The position numbers were made by a program, and so were the translations under genes. The notes under the pieces were generated by a model. That model searched no databases and had not been told where the DNA came from. It saw nothing but the letters and a program-made list of their open reading frames with translations. This document shows positions 7,625 to 16,271 of a DNA stretch of 31,245 nucleotides, piece after piece. The DNA is from DASXYU01 sp036502295 (GTDB lineage: Bacteria; Actinomycetota; Actinomycetes; Mycobacteriales; Jatrophihabitantaceae), in assembly GCA_036502295.1 (NCBI GenBank), contig DASXYU010000077.1:1-31245 (forward strand), read 5' to 3'. How positions within the stretch are numbered: position 1 is the stretch's first letter; each line of letters begins with the position of its first letter.

Positions 7625-7923
7625 GCTTGCTCGCGGAGCAGATGTTGGCGTGCGTGGAGTCCATCCCGCCCGGCAAGGTCATGACCTACGGCGATGTGGC
7701 CGAGTACTGCGGCTCGCGTGCTGCGCGCATGGTCGGTCGCGTACTCGCATCCGATGGGGGGTCGGTGCCGTGGCACCGAGTGCTCCGGGCCGACGGGTCG
7801 CTGGCGCCGCACCTCTTCACCGAGCAGCGCGCGCTGCTCATCGCCGAGGGCGTCCGCTTCAACGGTGAGCGCGTCGACCTGAAACGTCACCGCTGGGACG
7901 GGACAAGCCAGAAAGTGTCGTAG
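7606..7923 (+). CDS. Alkyltransferase-like protein (ATL, MGMT fold, no active cysteine)
   Basis: Binds O6-alkylguanine in DNA and hands it to nucleotide excision repair rather than repairing it. Seen: the MGMT-fold helix-turn-helix segment IPPGKVMTYGDVAEY, a conserved arginine in RMVGRVL, and the active-site motif written PWHRV instead of PCHRV, with Trp56 in the place of the acceptor cysteine, as in fission yeast Atl1. Thus the protein cannot accept alkyl groups. The start is uncertain: TTG at 7606 lies inside the intergenic repeat and gives 105 residues; ATG at 7642 has a close GGAG and would remove 12 residues. It follows moeZ by 12 nt or more in the same frame, likely the same transcript. 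Rv3204 of M. tuberculosis is, from memory, the positional counterpart. Confidence 0.9.
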   Translation: MSLSKPRLLAEQMLACVESIPPGKVMTYGDVAEYCGSRAARMVGRVLASDGGSVPWHRVLRADGSLAPHLFTEQRALLIAEGVRFNGERVDLKRHRWDGTSQKVS

Positions 7924-7963
7924 GTGGGTGATGGGCTGTCACGCGTGGGAGGAACCAGCCAGT

Positions 7964-7995
7964 CGCCGAATGTTCTACATGTAGAACATTCGGCG
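7964..7995. promoter_or_regulatory. Perfect 32-bp palindrome, probable operator of the TA-adnAB operon
   Basis: Every base from 7964 to 7979 pairs with its mirror in 7980-7995; the centre is TTCTACATGTAGAA. It abuts the -10 box at 7996, so a bound protein would block RNA polymerase. Phd/YefM antitoxins typically bind such sites with help of the toxin. Confidence 0.85.
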
Positions 7996-8001
7996 TACCC
8001 T
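7996..8001 (+). promoter_or_regulatory. -10 box, leaderless promoter of the antitoxin gene
   Basis: TACCCT, six bases, then the ATG at 8008; no ribosome site precedes the ATG. Hexamer and spacing equal those at 4127-4139. Confidence 0.65.
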
Positions 8002-8007
8002 CGGGGC

Positions 8008-8274
8008 ATGAAGCAGATCAACCGCCGCGAACTCAACCAGCGCAGCGGCCAGATCCTCGACGAGGTGATCGCCACCGGCGAACCCGTTGAGGTCATCAGC
8101 CGCGATGGTGAATCGGTCATCATCAGCAAGAAGCCCGAGTCGACGTACGAGCGATTGGTGCGCGAAGGTTTCCTCATCCCTGCGAAGCGAGTCGGCAGCT
8201 GGGCGGACGTCAAGCCAGTCGAATCCAAACGTTCAGTCGAAGAAATCATGGCTGAGATGGAAGAGGATCGCTGA
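8008..8274 (+). CDS. Phd/YefM-family antitoxin
   Basis: An 88-residue protein with the Phd-type N-terminal DNA-binding fold (MKQINRRELNQRSGQILDEV, then GEPVEVISRDGESVIISKK) and an acidic C-terminal tail (SVEEIMAEMEEDR) of the type that wraps around and blocks a toxin. I chose ATG 8008 because translation from the GTG at 7924 would read through the palindrome and has no family match. The gene is two bases from the PIN toxin gene. It should repress its own operon through the palindrome 12 nt upstream of the start. Base composition here is visibly less GC-rich than in adnA, as expected of a mobile TA pair. Confidence 0.9.
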   Translation: MKQINRRELNQRSGQILDEVIATGEPVEVISRDGESVIISKKPESTYERLVREGFLIPAKRVGSWADVKPVESKRSVEEIMAEMEEDR

Positions 8275-8276
8275 GC

Positions 8277-8678
8277 ATGGCAGACCTGTTGTACGTCGAT
8301 ACGTCTGCGTTGCTTCGGCGGGCTCTTGGCCACTCAGATAGTGAGCGCGTTGCGCGCCTCACACGCGACGTTGTCGAGCGAGGTGGACTGCTGGTTTCCA
8401 GTCGTCTGTTGTGGCTTGAGGTGCGCCGAACGCTCGTGCGCGAGCGACTGAGCGGCAACGACATTTCTGGTGGCGTCACCGAGGCGCTTGCATACATCTC
8501 AGAACTCCGCGTGACGGATCAAGTGTGGGATGCGGCGCACGCAATTGAGGCCCATATCAGGACGCTTGACGCATTGCATGTCGCCACGTGTCTAGTAGCT
8601 GGCGCGGCACTGCTGAGCTTCAACCAGAACATGCGCTCCGTTGCGCGCACGCTCGGAGTGGCAGTGGTGGATCTGTGA
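8277..8678 (+). CDS. PIN-domain toxin (VapC-like ribonuclease)
   Basis: A 133-residue PIN protein, predicted to cleave structured RNA such as tRNA when free of the antitoxin. Seen: first acidic residue D8 in LLYVDTSALL, second E48 in WLEVRR, third D98 in LDALHVAT. The position that usually holds the fourth acid (TYD) is SFNQN, so N116 replaces aspartate; many VapCs tolerate changes there, but activity may be lowered. Pairing of a PIN toxin with a Phd-type antitoxin is common in actinobacteria. Start is 2 nt after the antitoxin stop, and the stop overlaps the adnA GTG (GTGA), so toxin and adnA should be translationally coupled. Confidence 0.9.
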   Translation: MADLLYVDTSALLRRALGHSDSERVARLTRDVVERGGLLVSSRLLWLEVRRTLVRERLSGNDISGGVTEALAYISELRVTDQVWDAAHAIEAHIRTLDALHVATCLVAGAALLSFNQNMRSVARTLGVAVVDL

Positions 8679-11600
8679 CCGAGTACCGCCTCGTGAGACC
8701 GGAGCGCGTTGCCCCGTCGCCGCCCGTACTCGACGCCGCCCAGCGGCGGGTGATCGAGCATGAGGGTGGACGGCTGCTCGTCCTCGCCGGACCGGGAACC
8801 GGCAAAACCACGACCCTCGTCGAGACCGTCGTGGCACGCGTGGAGGCGGGCGTGCCGGTCGACGAGATCCTGATGCTCACCTTCGGCCGTAAGGCCGCCG
8901 GCGAGTTGCGCGACCGCGTCACGGCCCGTCTCGGTAGGACGCTGCGCGAACCGCTGGCGCGCACGCTGCACTCCTACGCCTTCGGCGTGCTGCGCATGGC
9001 GGCGCTGCGCGATGCCGAGCGCCCGGTGCCCCGACTGCTCGGCGGCGCGGATCAGGACGTGATGGTGCGGGAGCTGCTTCCGGGCAGTGACGCCGCGTTG
9101 TGGCCGTCCTCGCTGAAGCCTGCGCTGGCAACCTACGGATTCGCCGACGAACTGCGCGACTTCATGATGCGGGCGATCGAACGCGGCATAGACGGAAACG
9201 CGTTGCGGGCGGAGGGCGCTCGCCGCAGCCGCGCCGATTGGATCGCGATCGGGGCGTTCCTCACCGAGTACGAGCAGATCAACGCCCTCGACCCCAGCAA
9301 GGGCTACGACCAGGCGGCGCTGATCCGCGCCGCCATCAACGCGCTGCACGCCGACCCCGAACTACTCGCCGCCGAACGGGCGCAGCGCCGCCGCATCTAC
9401 GTCGATGAGTATCAAGACACCGACCCAGCGCAGGCTGAACTACTGCACCTGCTCGCCACTGGAGCGGACGAGCTGATCCTTGTCGGGGACCCCGACCAAT
9501 CGATCTACGCCTTCCGCGGCGCGAACGAACGCGCCATCGCTGAGGTTCGCGATCGGTTCGGGGCTGTGGACGCTGTCGCTCTGGCGACGTGCCGCCGCTT
9601 CGGTGACGAACTGCTCGCCGCCACGCGGCGCATAGCGGCGAAACTCCCAGGACGTGCCGAGCAGCGGGCGCTCACCGCAGCCGAAGGCTTACCGCCGGGG
9701 TCGGTCGAGGTGGCGGTGTTCCGCTCCGCGCCGGAGGAGGCGGCCTACGTCGCCGATGCGGTCCGTCGTGCGGGCCTGGGCACTGACGGAACGCCCCCGA
9801 TTCCATGGTCCGAGATGGCGGTGCTGGTGCGCGCGACAGCGCCGATGGCGCTGGTGCACCGGGCGCTGGTGGCAGTTGGCGTGCCCGTGGCACTGCGGCG
9901 CGAGGAACTGCCGCTCGCCGAGCAGCCGATCGTGGCGATGCTGCTCGACATCCTCAGCTGTGCCGCCGGTGAGCCGCTCACCGAAGACCTCGCCGAGGCG
10001 CTGCTGATGGGGCCGATCGGGCGCGCCGATGCCTTGCGCCTGCGCAAGCTGCGCCGCGCGTTGCTGCCCTTCGGCCCCGATGCGTCCTTCGCAGCTGTCG
10101 TGAGCGACGAGCGAGACGCCCAGGTACTCCCCGAGTACGTCAAGTGGCCAGTCGTGCGCGTAGCGAAGACGCTCGTTGCGGCGAAGCGCGCCTTCGACGA
10201 GAACGGAAACGCGGAGAGCATCCTCTGGGCGGCGTGGTCAGCATCCGGACTCGGCGTACGCCTCGAGGCGGCGGCTCTGCGCAGCGACCCTGCGGCGGCA
10301 TCGGCGAACCGCGACCTCGATGCGGTGCTGCAGCTCTTCAGCGCTGCCGCCGACTTCGTCGACCGCCTGCCCGGAGTGAGGCCCACCGGCTTCGCCGACC
10401 ACCTGCGCGCGCAGCAGTTGCCTGCCGACGCGTTTGCCCGCGGCAGCTCCAGTACCGAGGGTGTCAGCATCCTCACCGCGCACGCGAGCAAGGGCCTGGA
10501 GTGGGAGTTCGTCAGCATCGCGGGTGTGCAGGAGGGGAGGTGGCCCGACCTGCGCCGGCGCGGCAGCTTGCTCGGAGTTGAACGCCTCGTCGATCCCGAC
10601 AGCGACACGGTCTCCTCGGCGCACCTGCTCGCCGAGGAGCGACGTCTCTTCTACGTGGCGGCGACGAGGGCGAAGTCGCGGCTGCTCGCCACGGCGGTCG
10701 CCGGCGAGGAGGATCAGCCGTCACGCTTCCTCGACGAGTTGAGCCCTGCCGAGCAGCGTGGCCTCACGCGATTGCCGCACACCAGCGACCGGGTCGGCCT
10801 CATCGGCCACCTGCGCGCCGTCGTCTGCGACCCGTCGAGAAACGCCGACCTGCGTGCCGAAGCCGCCGCCTCCCTCGCCGAACTCGCCAACGCGGGTATT
10901 CCGGGCGCGAACCCCGACGACTGGTGGGGGTTGGCGGAACTGTCGACAACCGAACCGGTGCGCGCCGAGGACGAGCCGGTGTATGTCAGCCCGTCGCGCA
11001 TGGAGAGCTTCATCAACTGCGAACTGCGCGGCCTTATGGACACCATCGGCGTCCGCGGCGAGCAGACCTCGGCCGCCTCTCTCGGCACGGTGATCCATGC
11101 CCTCGCCGAGCAGTTCGCGCTCGACGAGCTCACCACCAGTCCGGCCGAACTCGACGCGCTCCTCGACGAGCAGCTCGCCGTCCTCGATTTCGGCGCGCCC
11201 TGGATGGCCGGCAACGAACGCGCCCGCGCCAAGCGGATGCTGCAGCGGCTGATCGGGTGGCTGCAGAGCAGCCGCGACGCCTACGACCACGTCGCCAACG
11301 AACTCGAGTTCAAGGTCGAGGTAGGTGGCGGCGTCCTCGCCGGCAAGGTGGACCGCCTCGAACGTGACGAGGACGGCCGTTTGGTGATCGTCGACTTCAA
11401 GACGGGCAAGAACTCGGTGAAGGACGACAAGCTTCCCGAGCATCCGCAGCTCGGCGCATACCAACTCGCGATCGAGCAGGGCGGTTTCGCCGAGTACGGA
11501 ACCGAGTCGGGCGGCGCGATGCTGGTGCAGCTCGGCGTCGAGAACAAGCAGGCGAAGGAACAGCGGCAACCGCCGCTCACCGACTCCGTCGATCCTGAGT

Positions 11601-11740
11601 GGGCGCTGGCACAGGTGCAGCAAGTCGTGCGAGCCGTCCGTGGGTCGAGCTTTCGGGCAATCGCGAATACGCGCTGCAACCGCTGTCCCGTGCGCGCGAG
11701 CTGCCCCCTGCAGGACGACGGCCGGCAGGTGACACAGTGA
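8675..11740 (+). CDS. adnA: AdnA-type UvrD-like helicase with Fe-S RecB-family nuclease domain
   Basis: One subunit of the heterodimeric motor-nuclease that resects double-strand breaks in actinobacteria. Seen in 1021 residues: Walker A AGPGTGKT (38-45), Walker B DEYQDTD, motif III GDPDQSIYAFRG, motif V region TAHASKGLEWEF, motif VI YVAATRAKSRL, and a C-terminal nuclease with D907 and K909 in VDFKTGK. Four cysteines (C782, and C1001, C1004, C1010 in CNRCPVRASC) are spaced as in AddB-type iron-sulfur nucleases, so a 4Fe-4S cluster is likely. The GTG at 8675 overlaps the toxin stop by 4 nt; no other start or promoter is evident, so it depends on the TA promoter or readthrough. GTGA overlap with adnB. 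Confidence 0.92.
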   Translation: MTEYRLVRPERVAPSPPVLDAAQRRVIEHEGGRLLVLAGPGTGKTTTLVETVVARVEAGVPVDEILMLTFGRKAAGELRDRVTARLGRTLREPLARTLHSYAFGVLRMAALRDAERPVPRLLGGADQDVMVRELLPGSDAALWPSSLKPALATYGFADELRDFMMRAIERGIDGNALRAEGARRSRADWIAIGAFLTEYEQINALDPSKGYDQAALIRAAINALHADPELLAAERAQRRRIYVDEYQDTDPAQAELLHLLATGADELILVGDPDQSIYAFRGANERAIAEVRDRFGAVDAVALATCRRFGDELLAATRRIAAKLPGRAEQRALTAAEGLPPGSVEVAVFRSAPEEAAYVADAVRRAGLGTDGTPPIPWSEMAVLVRATAPMALVHRALVAVGVPVALRREELPLAEQPIVAMLLDILSCAAGEPLTEDLAEALLMGPIGRADALRLRKLRRALLPFGPDASFAAVVSDERDAQVLPEYVKWPVVRVAKTLVAAKRAFDENGNAESILWAAWSASGLGVRLEAAALRSDPAAASANRDLDAVLQLFSAAADFVDRLPGVRPTGFADHLRAQQLPADAFARGSSSTEGVSILTAHASKGLEWEFVSIAGVQEGRWPDLRRRGSLLGVERLVDPDSDTVSSAHLLAEERRLFYVAATRAKSRLLATAVAGEEDQPSRFLDELSPAEQRGLTRLPHTSDRVGLIGHLRAVVCDPSRNADLRAEAAASLAELANAGIPGANPDDWWGLAELSTTEPVRAEDEPVYVSPSRMESFINCELRGLMDTIGVRGEQTSAASLGTVIHALAEQFALDELTTSPAELDALLDEQLAVLDFGAPWMAGNERARAKRMLQRLIGWLQSSRDAYDHVANELEFKVEVGGGVLAGKVDRLERDEDGRLVIVDFKTGKNSVKDDKLPEHPQLGAYQLAIEQGGFAEYGTESGGAMLVQLGVENKQAKEQRQPPLTDSVDPEWALAQVQQVVRAVRGSSFRAIANTRCNRCPVRASCPLQDDGRQVTQ

Positions 11741-14700
11741 GCGAGTCGAGCGAGCTCACCGTTGGTGTACGCATCTCGGCGGCGCAGCTGGCGGCGAATC
11801 TGGGCAACACCCTGCCGACGCCGGAGCAGGCCGAAGTCATCGAGGCCCCGCTTGAGCCCATCGCCGTTATCGCCGGCGCGGGTGCCGGCAAGACCTCGAC
11901 GATGGCGGCCCGTGTGGTGTGGCTGGTCGCCAATCGGCTCGTGGAACCCGACCGCATCCTCGGCCTCACCTTCACCCGCAAGGCCGCCGCGGAACTGTCG
12001 CAGCGCATCCGTAAGGAACTCGCCGTGTTGCGCCGCGTCACCGAGCGCGACGATCCCGACGATCAGGGACTGCTGGCGCTGCTGCACGCGCAGGAACCGA
12101 CCGTCTCGACGTACGCCGCCTACGCGGGACGGCTGGTGGGCGAGCAGGCGCTGCGCGTGGGTCGCGAGCCCGACGCGCGGTTGCTCGCCCCGGCCGTCCT
12201 CTGGCAGGTCGCCGATCGCGTGGTGCACAAGTGGAGCGAGCCGCTCGAGCAGTTCAACTCGCCCGCCTCGCTGGTCAAGTGGGTGTTGGCGATGGCGGGG
12301 CAGTTCGCCGACCACCTCGTCACTGCCGAGCAGGTGGAGGACTTCTGCCTACGTTCCCTTGAGGCATACCTGCGCCTCGAACCGGGCCCGAAGGCGCGCG
12401 TCGACATCCCCACCGGCACCGCGGACTACGTGAAGTCGCTGCAGCAGCGTCTCGCACTGGTGAAGGTCGTCGAGGCGTTCCAGGCCGAGAAGGGACGCAT
12501 CGGCGCAGTCGACTTCGGCGATCAGATGCGCGTGGCGGCTGAACTCGCCTGGGTGCCGGAGGTTGCCGCTGGTGAGCGGGAGCGCTATGCCGCCGTCCTG
12601 CTCGATGAGTACCAGGACACCGGCCATTCGCAGATCCGCATGCTCCGCGGCATCTTCGGTGAAGGTCACCCCGTGACTGCGGTGGGTGATGCGCTGCAGT
12701 CGATCTACGGCTGGCGCGGTGCGAGCGCCGGCAACATGCGCGCCTTCAAGACCACCTTCGCGAAGAAGGACGGCACGCCCGCGACCGAGCGTGCGCTCTC
12801 CGTCGCGTTCCGCAACGACGCCGAGATCCTGACCGTCGCCAACACGATCGCCGCACCGCTGCGCGATATCGATCGCGGTGTCGAGCTGAGGCCGCGTGAT
12901 ACTGCGGGGGAGGGCTTCGTCGCCACCGCCTTCCTGCCGACCATCGAGGACGAAGCCGGCTGGGTCGCGCGGCGGGTGAAGGAGGCGTGGGACGATCTGC
13001 CGCCGGGCAACCGCACCGCGGCCGTCCTCTGCCGCAAGCGCTCGCCGATGCCGTTACTCGCGGCGGCGTTGCGCGAGCAGGGGCTCGATGTCGAGATCGT
13101 GGGGCTAGGGGGTCTGCTTACCACTCCGGAGGTGACGGATGTGGTTGCGACGCTGAAGGTGCTCGCCGACCACGACTCCTCCGGTGCGGTGATGCGGCTG
13201 CTCACCGGCGCTCGCTGGCGTATCGGGGCGCGTGATCTCTGGGCACTGCGCGAGCGGGCCCGCCGTCTCGTCGCGACCCCCGAGGGGACACCAGAGGAGG
13301 CGGTGGTGCCGCCCTCGTTGTTGGAGGCGCTGGACGATCTCGGTTTCGAAGCCGACTACTCGCCGGAGGGGTGGCGCCGCCTCACTGCGCTGAGCCGTGA
13401 ACTGGGCGGGCTGCGTCGCCGTCTCGGTGTGCCGCTGGTCGAACTCGTGGCTGAGGTCGAGGCGGCAATCGGAGTTGGCATCGAGGTGCAGGCCCGGCAT
13501 GACCGTGAGCGGGTCGGACGTGTGCACCTGGACCGCTTCCTTGAAGAGGCCGCCGAATTTACGTCGACGCGCTCCGCGGAATCCGCGAACGGCGGGAGCG
13601 ATGGCATCGGAGTGCCGACCCTGCGCGCCTTCCTCGCCTACCTGGAGGCGGCCGAAGAGGAGGAGTACGGCCTTGAGGCCGGTGAGGTGGAAGTGCTTCC
13701 CGAGCGGGTGCAGCTCATCACGGTCCACGGCGCCAAGGGCCTGGAGTGGGACATCGTGGCGGTGCCCGGGTTGATGGAGGGTGTCTTTCCGTCCAAACCG
13801 GAGCGGATCAACTGGGCCCGCAGTCGCGAACAGCTCCCGGCCGAGCTGCGTGGTGATCGCGCCAGTCTTCCCGTCCTTGACCTCAACGACGTCGAATACC
13901 GCGCCGAGTACCGAGAACGTCTTGAGGCGCATCACGACGAGGTGGTTATCCGCCACGTCCAGGAGGAACGGCGCCTTGCCTACGTCGCGGTCACGCGTCC
14001 GCGCAATTACCTCTTCGTCAGCGGGTATGCGTGGGACGACGCCGTGAAGGCTCGCGAGCCGTCACGGTTCTTCGTCGAGATCGCCGGGATCGTCACGCCG
14101 TCGGAGTGGTACGTGCCTGAGCCCGAGGAGTCCAATCCGCTCAGCGAGGTGATCGACGAGACGGCGTGGCCGCTCGACCCGCTGCGCGACCGTGGTGACA
14201 TCGCCGCGGGTGCAGTGCTCGTGCGCGAGGCGATGAGCCGTGGCGCCAAGGCCGGCAACAGCGAGTGGCGTGAGCATGTCGCCGCCGTCCTCGCCGAGGC
14301 CGGTCGGACGCAAGTCCCGGAGGCGGTCGAGGTCGACCTGCCGGCGCACCTGTCGGTGAGTGACCTCGTCGAACTCGAACGCGATCCCGTAGCACTGGCG
14401 CGGCGGTTGTACCGTCCGCTGCCCACTGCGCCGGCGCCGTGGACCCGCCGCGGCACCGCGTTCCACACCTGGCTGGAGCGCAAGTGGGAGCAGGCGACCC
14501 TGCTCGACATCGACGAACTTCCCGGTTCGGCTGACGAGTTCCCCGCCGATGATGCGCGGCTACTCGAACTTCAGGCTTCGTTCGAACAGAGCCAGTGGGC
14601 TGGGCGGACGCCGACGCATGTGGAAGTGCCCTTCGAGATGGCACTCGGTGGTGCCGTGATCCGAGGACGGATGGATGCAGTCTTCGGCAGTGCCCAGGAG

Positions 14701-14934
14701 GACTGGCATGTCGTCGACTGGAAGACCGGTCGCAGGCCCACCGGGGCCGATGCGAAGGCTGCAGCTATTCAGCTCGCCACCTACCGCCTCGCCTGGGCGC
14801 ACCTCAACGGCATCCCCGACGATCAGATCGACATGGTGCAGGCGTCGTTCCACTACGTGGCGAGCAACGACACCGTGTCACCGACGAACCTGCTCACCGC
14901 CGATGACCTGCGCGCGCTCATCACCGGCTCTTAG
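11737..14934 (+). CDS. adnB: AdnB-type UvrD-like helicase with RecB-family nuclease domain
   Basis: Second subunit of the AdnAB complex and, in mycobacteria, the dominant motor. Seen in 1065 residues: Walker A AGAGAGKT (46-53), the AARVVWLVAN segment, LLDEYQDTGHSQ, GDALQSIYGWRG, ITVHGAKGLEWDIVAVPG, motif VI YVAVTRPRNYLF, and the C-terminal nuclease with D994 and K996 in VDWKTGR. Unlike AdnA it lacks the cysteine cluster. The start GTG at 11737 overlaps the adnA stop (GTGA), so equal expression of both subunits is expected. Longer reading upstream (to 11599) lies inside adnA and is not used. It is followed by a small hairpin and then a convergent gene. Confidence 0.92.
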   Translation: MSESSELTVGVRISAAQLAANLGNTLPTPEQAEVIEAPLEPIAVIAGAGAGKTSTMAARVVWLVANRLVEPDRILGLTFTRKAAAELSQRIRKELAVLRRVTERDDPDDQGLLALLHAQEPTVSTYAAYAGRLVGEQALRVGREPDARLLAPAVLWQVADRVVHKWSEPLEQFNSPASLVKWVLAMAGQFADHLVTAEQVEDFCLRSLEAYLRLEPGPKARVDIPTGTADYVKSLQQRLALVKVVEAFQAEKGRIGAVDFGDQMRVAAELAWVPEVAAGERERYAAVLLDEYQDTGHSQIRMLRGIFGEGHPVTAVGDALQSIYGWRGASAGNMRAFKTTFAKKDGTPATERALSVAFRNDAEILTVANTIAAPLRDIDRGVELRPRDTAGEGFVATAFLPTIEDEAGWVARRVKEAWDDLPPGNRTAAVLCRKRSPMPLLAAALREQGLDVEIVGLGGLLTTPEVTDVVATLKVLADHDSSGAVMRLLTGARWRIGARDLWALRERARRLVATPEGTPEEAVVPPSLLEALDDLGFEADYSPEGWRRLTALSRELGGLRRRLGVPLVELVAEVEAAIGVGIEVQARHDRERVGRVHLDRFLEEAAEFTSTRSAESANGGSDGIGVPTLRAFLAYLEAAEEEEYGLEAGEVEVLPERVQLITVHGAKGLEWDIVAVPGLMEGVFPSKPERINWARSREQLPAELRGDRASLPVLDLNDVEYRAEYRERLEAHHDEVVIRHVQEERRLAYVAVTRPRNYLFVSGYAWDDAVKAREPSRFFVEIAGIVTPSEWYVPEPEESNPLSEVIDETAWPLDPLRDRGDIAAGAVLVREAMSRGAKAGNSEWREHVAAVLAEAGRTQVPEAVEVDLPAHLSVSDLVELERDPVALARRLYRPLPTAPAPWTRRGTAFHTWLERKWEQATLLDIDELPGSADEFPADDARLLELQASFEQSQWAGRTPTHVEVPFEMALGGAVIRGRMDAVFGSAQEDWHVVDWKTGRRPTGADAKAAAIQLATYRLAWAHLNGIPDDQIDMVQASFHYVASNDTVSPTNLLTADDLRALITGS

Positions 14935-14943
14935 CGTCAGAAC

Positions 14944-14959
14944 CCGTGCAGATGCACGG
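14944..14959. terminator. Small hairpin after adnB
   Basis: CCGTGC-AGAT-GCACGG is a perfect 6-bp stem with a 4-base loop, 10 nt after the adnB stop and before a convergent gene. There is no T-tract, so terminator function is only probable. Confidence 0.45.
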
Positions 14960-15042
14960 TGTGAGGGCTGCGTCGACCGATTCGGCGCTAGAGCCATGCA
15001 CGTGCGCGAATTTGGACGCGGGTGAAGCGCTACTGCGAACGA

Positions 15043-16248
15043 TCAGAGCGAGACGGCGCCGGACTGCGCGAGTGTGTGCGCGTCGAGACGGAACCGCTCC
15101 GGAAACGCCACGCCAGCAGAGGATGACCCCGTCACCAGGTCAGCCGTCAGTTCGCCGATGAGCGGCGCGAACTTCGCTCCATGCCCCGAACACGGCGAGC
15201 AGACGACGAGCGGACCGGTTCGGTCGATGAGAAAGTCCTCGCTCGGTGTCGTGGTGTACAGGCACGTCACTTCCGCGGACGGTACCGGCACCAGACCCGG
15301 GAACCACTCCTTCACATACGAGACCACCCGCTTTCGCACGACCGGATTCACGACACCGTCGTGGTCAGCTCCGCCCGCCGTGATCTCCTGCCCACCTCCC
15401 CCATCGGCTACGCCCATATTGATGGGGGTACCCCCACCGTGCTGACCGATCTTGCGGTCGTCGTTCGGCCCGCCGTCCCGTCCTCCGGCGAGGTGATAGA
15501 AGGCGAACTCGGCAGCCTCGTGGATCGTGCTCGGCCAAGGCACCTGCGTCGGGTCGACACGGGGAAAGTGGAACACCTGCTGCCGCGTCACCCGGATCTC
15601 CGGCAGCGGCACGAACTTCCCGGCGAGCTGCTCGACCCACCCGCCGGCCGCCACCACGACAACGCGTCCGCGCACCTGCTCGCCGAAACTGGAGCCGGAG
15701 TCGAGCTGCACGCCCGCCCCAGTGTCATCCGGCAGGACCCTCGTCACCGCAGTCCCGTAACGCACCTCGGCCCCAGCCGCTCGGGCAAGATCCAGCATCG
15801 CGCGCACCGACGCCGCGGCATCCATCGTCCCCGCCTGAGGATGGAAAACGACCTCGCCCTCGAAGCGCATCCCGGGCCAGCGCATCTCGGCCTCCGCGGC
15901 CGGCAGCACCTCGTGCGCAACGCCATGCGCACGTAGCAACTCAGCCACGGTCGGCACATGACGGTTCGGGCCGAAATCCAGCCCGCCGTAGAAGTTCAGC
16001 AGCGAACGGCCACTCGCCGCCTCCACCTCGCGCCACAGCTCGAAGGCGCGTCCGGTGAGCGAGACGTAGAGCCGGTCGCCATAGGCGCGGCGGACGATGC
16101 GCGCGGAGCCGTGCGAACTTCCCCGCCCGTGATCGGGTTCGAACTGCTCCAGCACGAGGACGGAGAGCCCTCGCCGTGTCGCCGCCCACGCAGACGCGGC
16201 CCCAGCGAGACCTGCGCCGATGATCACTACGTCGAACTCATCAGACAC
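15043..16248 (-). CDS. FAD-dependent oxidoreductase, monomeric sarcosine oxidase family
   Basis: A 401-residue amine oxidase of the DAO superfamily. Seen: the dinucleotide-binding GAGLAG motif near residue 11, the family segment SSHGSARIVRRAYGD, and TCLYTTTPSEDFLID, whose cysteine matches the residue that carries covalent FAD in monomeric sarcosine oxidase, then CSGHGAKFAPLIGE near the C-terminus. Likely substrates are N-methyl amino acids such as sarcosine or N-methyltryptophan; which one cannot be read from sequence. A Gly-rich stretch (about residues 262-290) seems to be an insertion. The start is GTG 16248, six bases after a TAGCCT -10 box and without ribosome site, so probably leaderless. 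It is divergent from the M20 peptidase. Confidence 0.9.
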   Translation of the reverse strand: MSDEFDVVIIGAGLAGAASAWAATRRGLSVLVLEQFEPDHGRGSSHGSARIVRRAYGDRLYVSLTGRAFELWREVEAASGRSLLNFYGGLDFGPNRHVPTVAELLRAHGVAHEVLPAAEAEMRWPGMRFEGEVVFHPQAGTMDAAASVRAMLDLARAAGAEVRYGTAVTRVLPDDTGAGVQLDSGSSFGEQVRGRVVVVAAGGWVEQLAGKFVPLPEIRVTRQQVFHFPRVDPTQVPWPSTIHEAAEFAFYHLAGGRDGGPNDDRKIGQHGGGTPINMGVADGGGGQEITAGGADHDGVVNPVVRKRVVSYVKEWFPGLVPVPSAEVTCLYTTTPSEDFLIDRTGPLVVCSPCSGHGAKFAPLIGELTADLVTGSSSAGVAFPERFRLDAHTLAQSGAVSL

Positions 16249-16254
16249 GTCCCG

Positions 16255-16264
16255 AGGCTATCTT
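16255..16264. promoter_or_regulatory. Two overlapping, divergent leaderless -10 boxes
   Basis: On the minus strand TAGCCT (complement of 16255-16260) is followed by six bases and the oxidoreductase GTG at 16248. On the plus strand TATCTT (16259-16264) is followed by seven bases and the peptidase ATG at 16272. The two boxes share the base pairs 16259-16260; the whole intergenic space is 23 bp. Confidence 0.6.
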
Positions 16265-16271
16265 CAAAGGC

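Noticed and set aside
7924..8007. Upstream GTG start for the antitoxin (28 more residues)
   Set aside because: It would place the perfect palindrome and the -10 box inside the coding sequence and has no Phd-family counterpart.
10721..11623. Minus-strand frame antisense to adnA, and similar long antisense frames over adnB, nudC and the ABC exporter
   Set aside because: No motif, no start signals, and the plus or minus partner is a clear gene.
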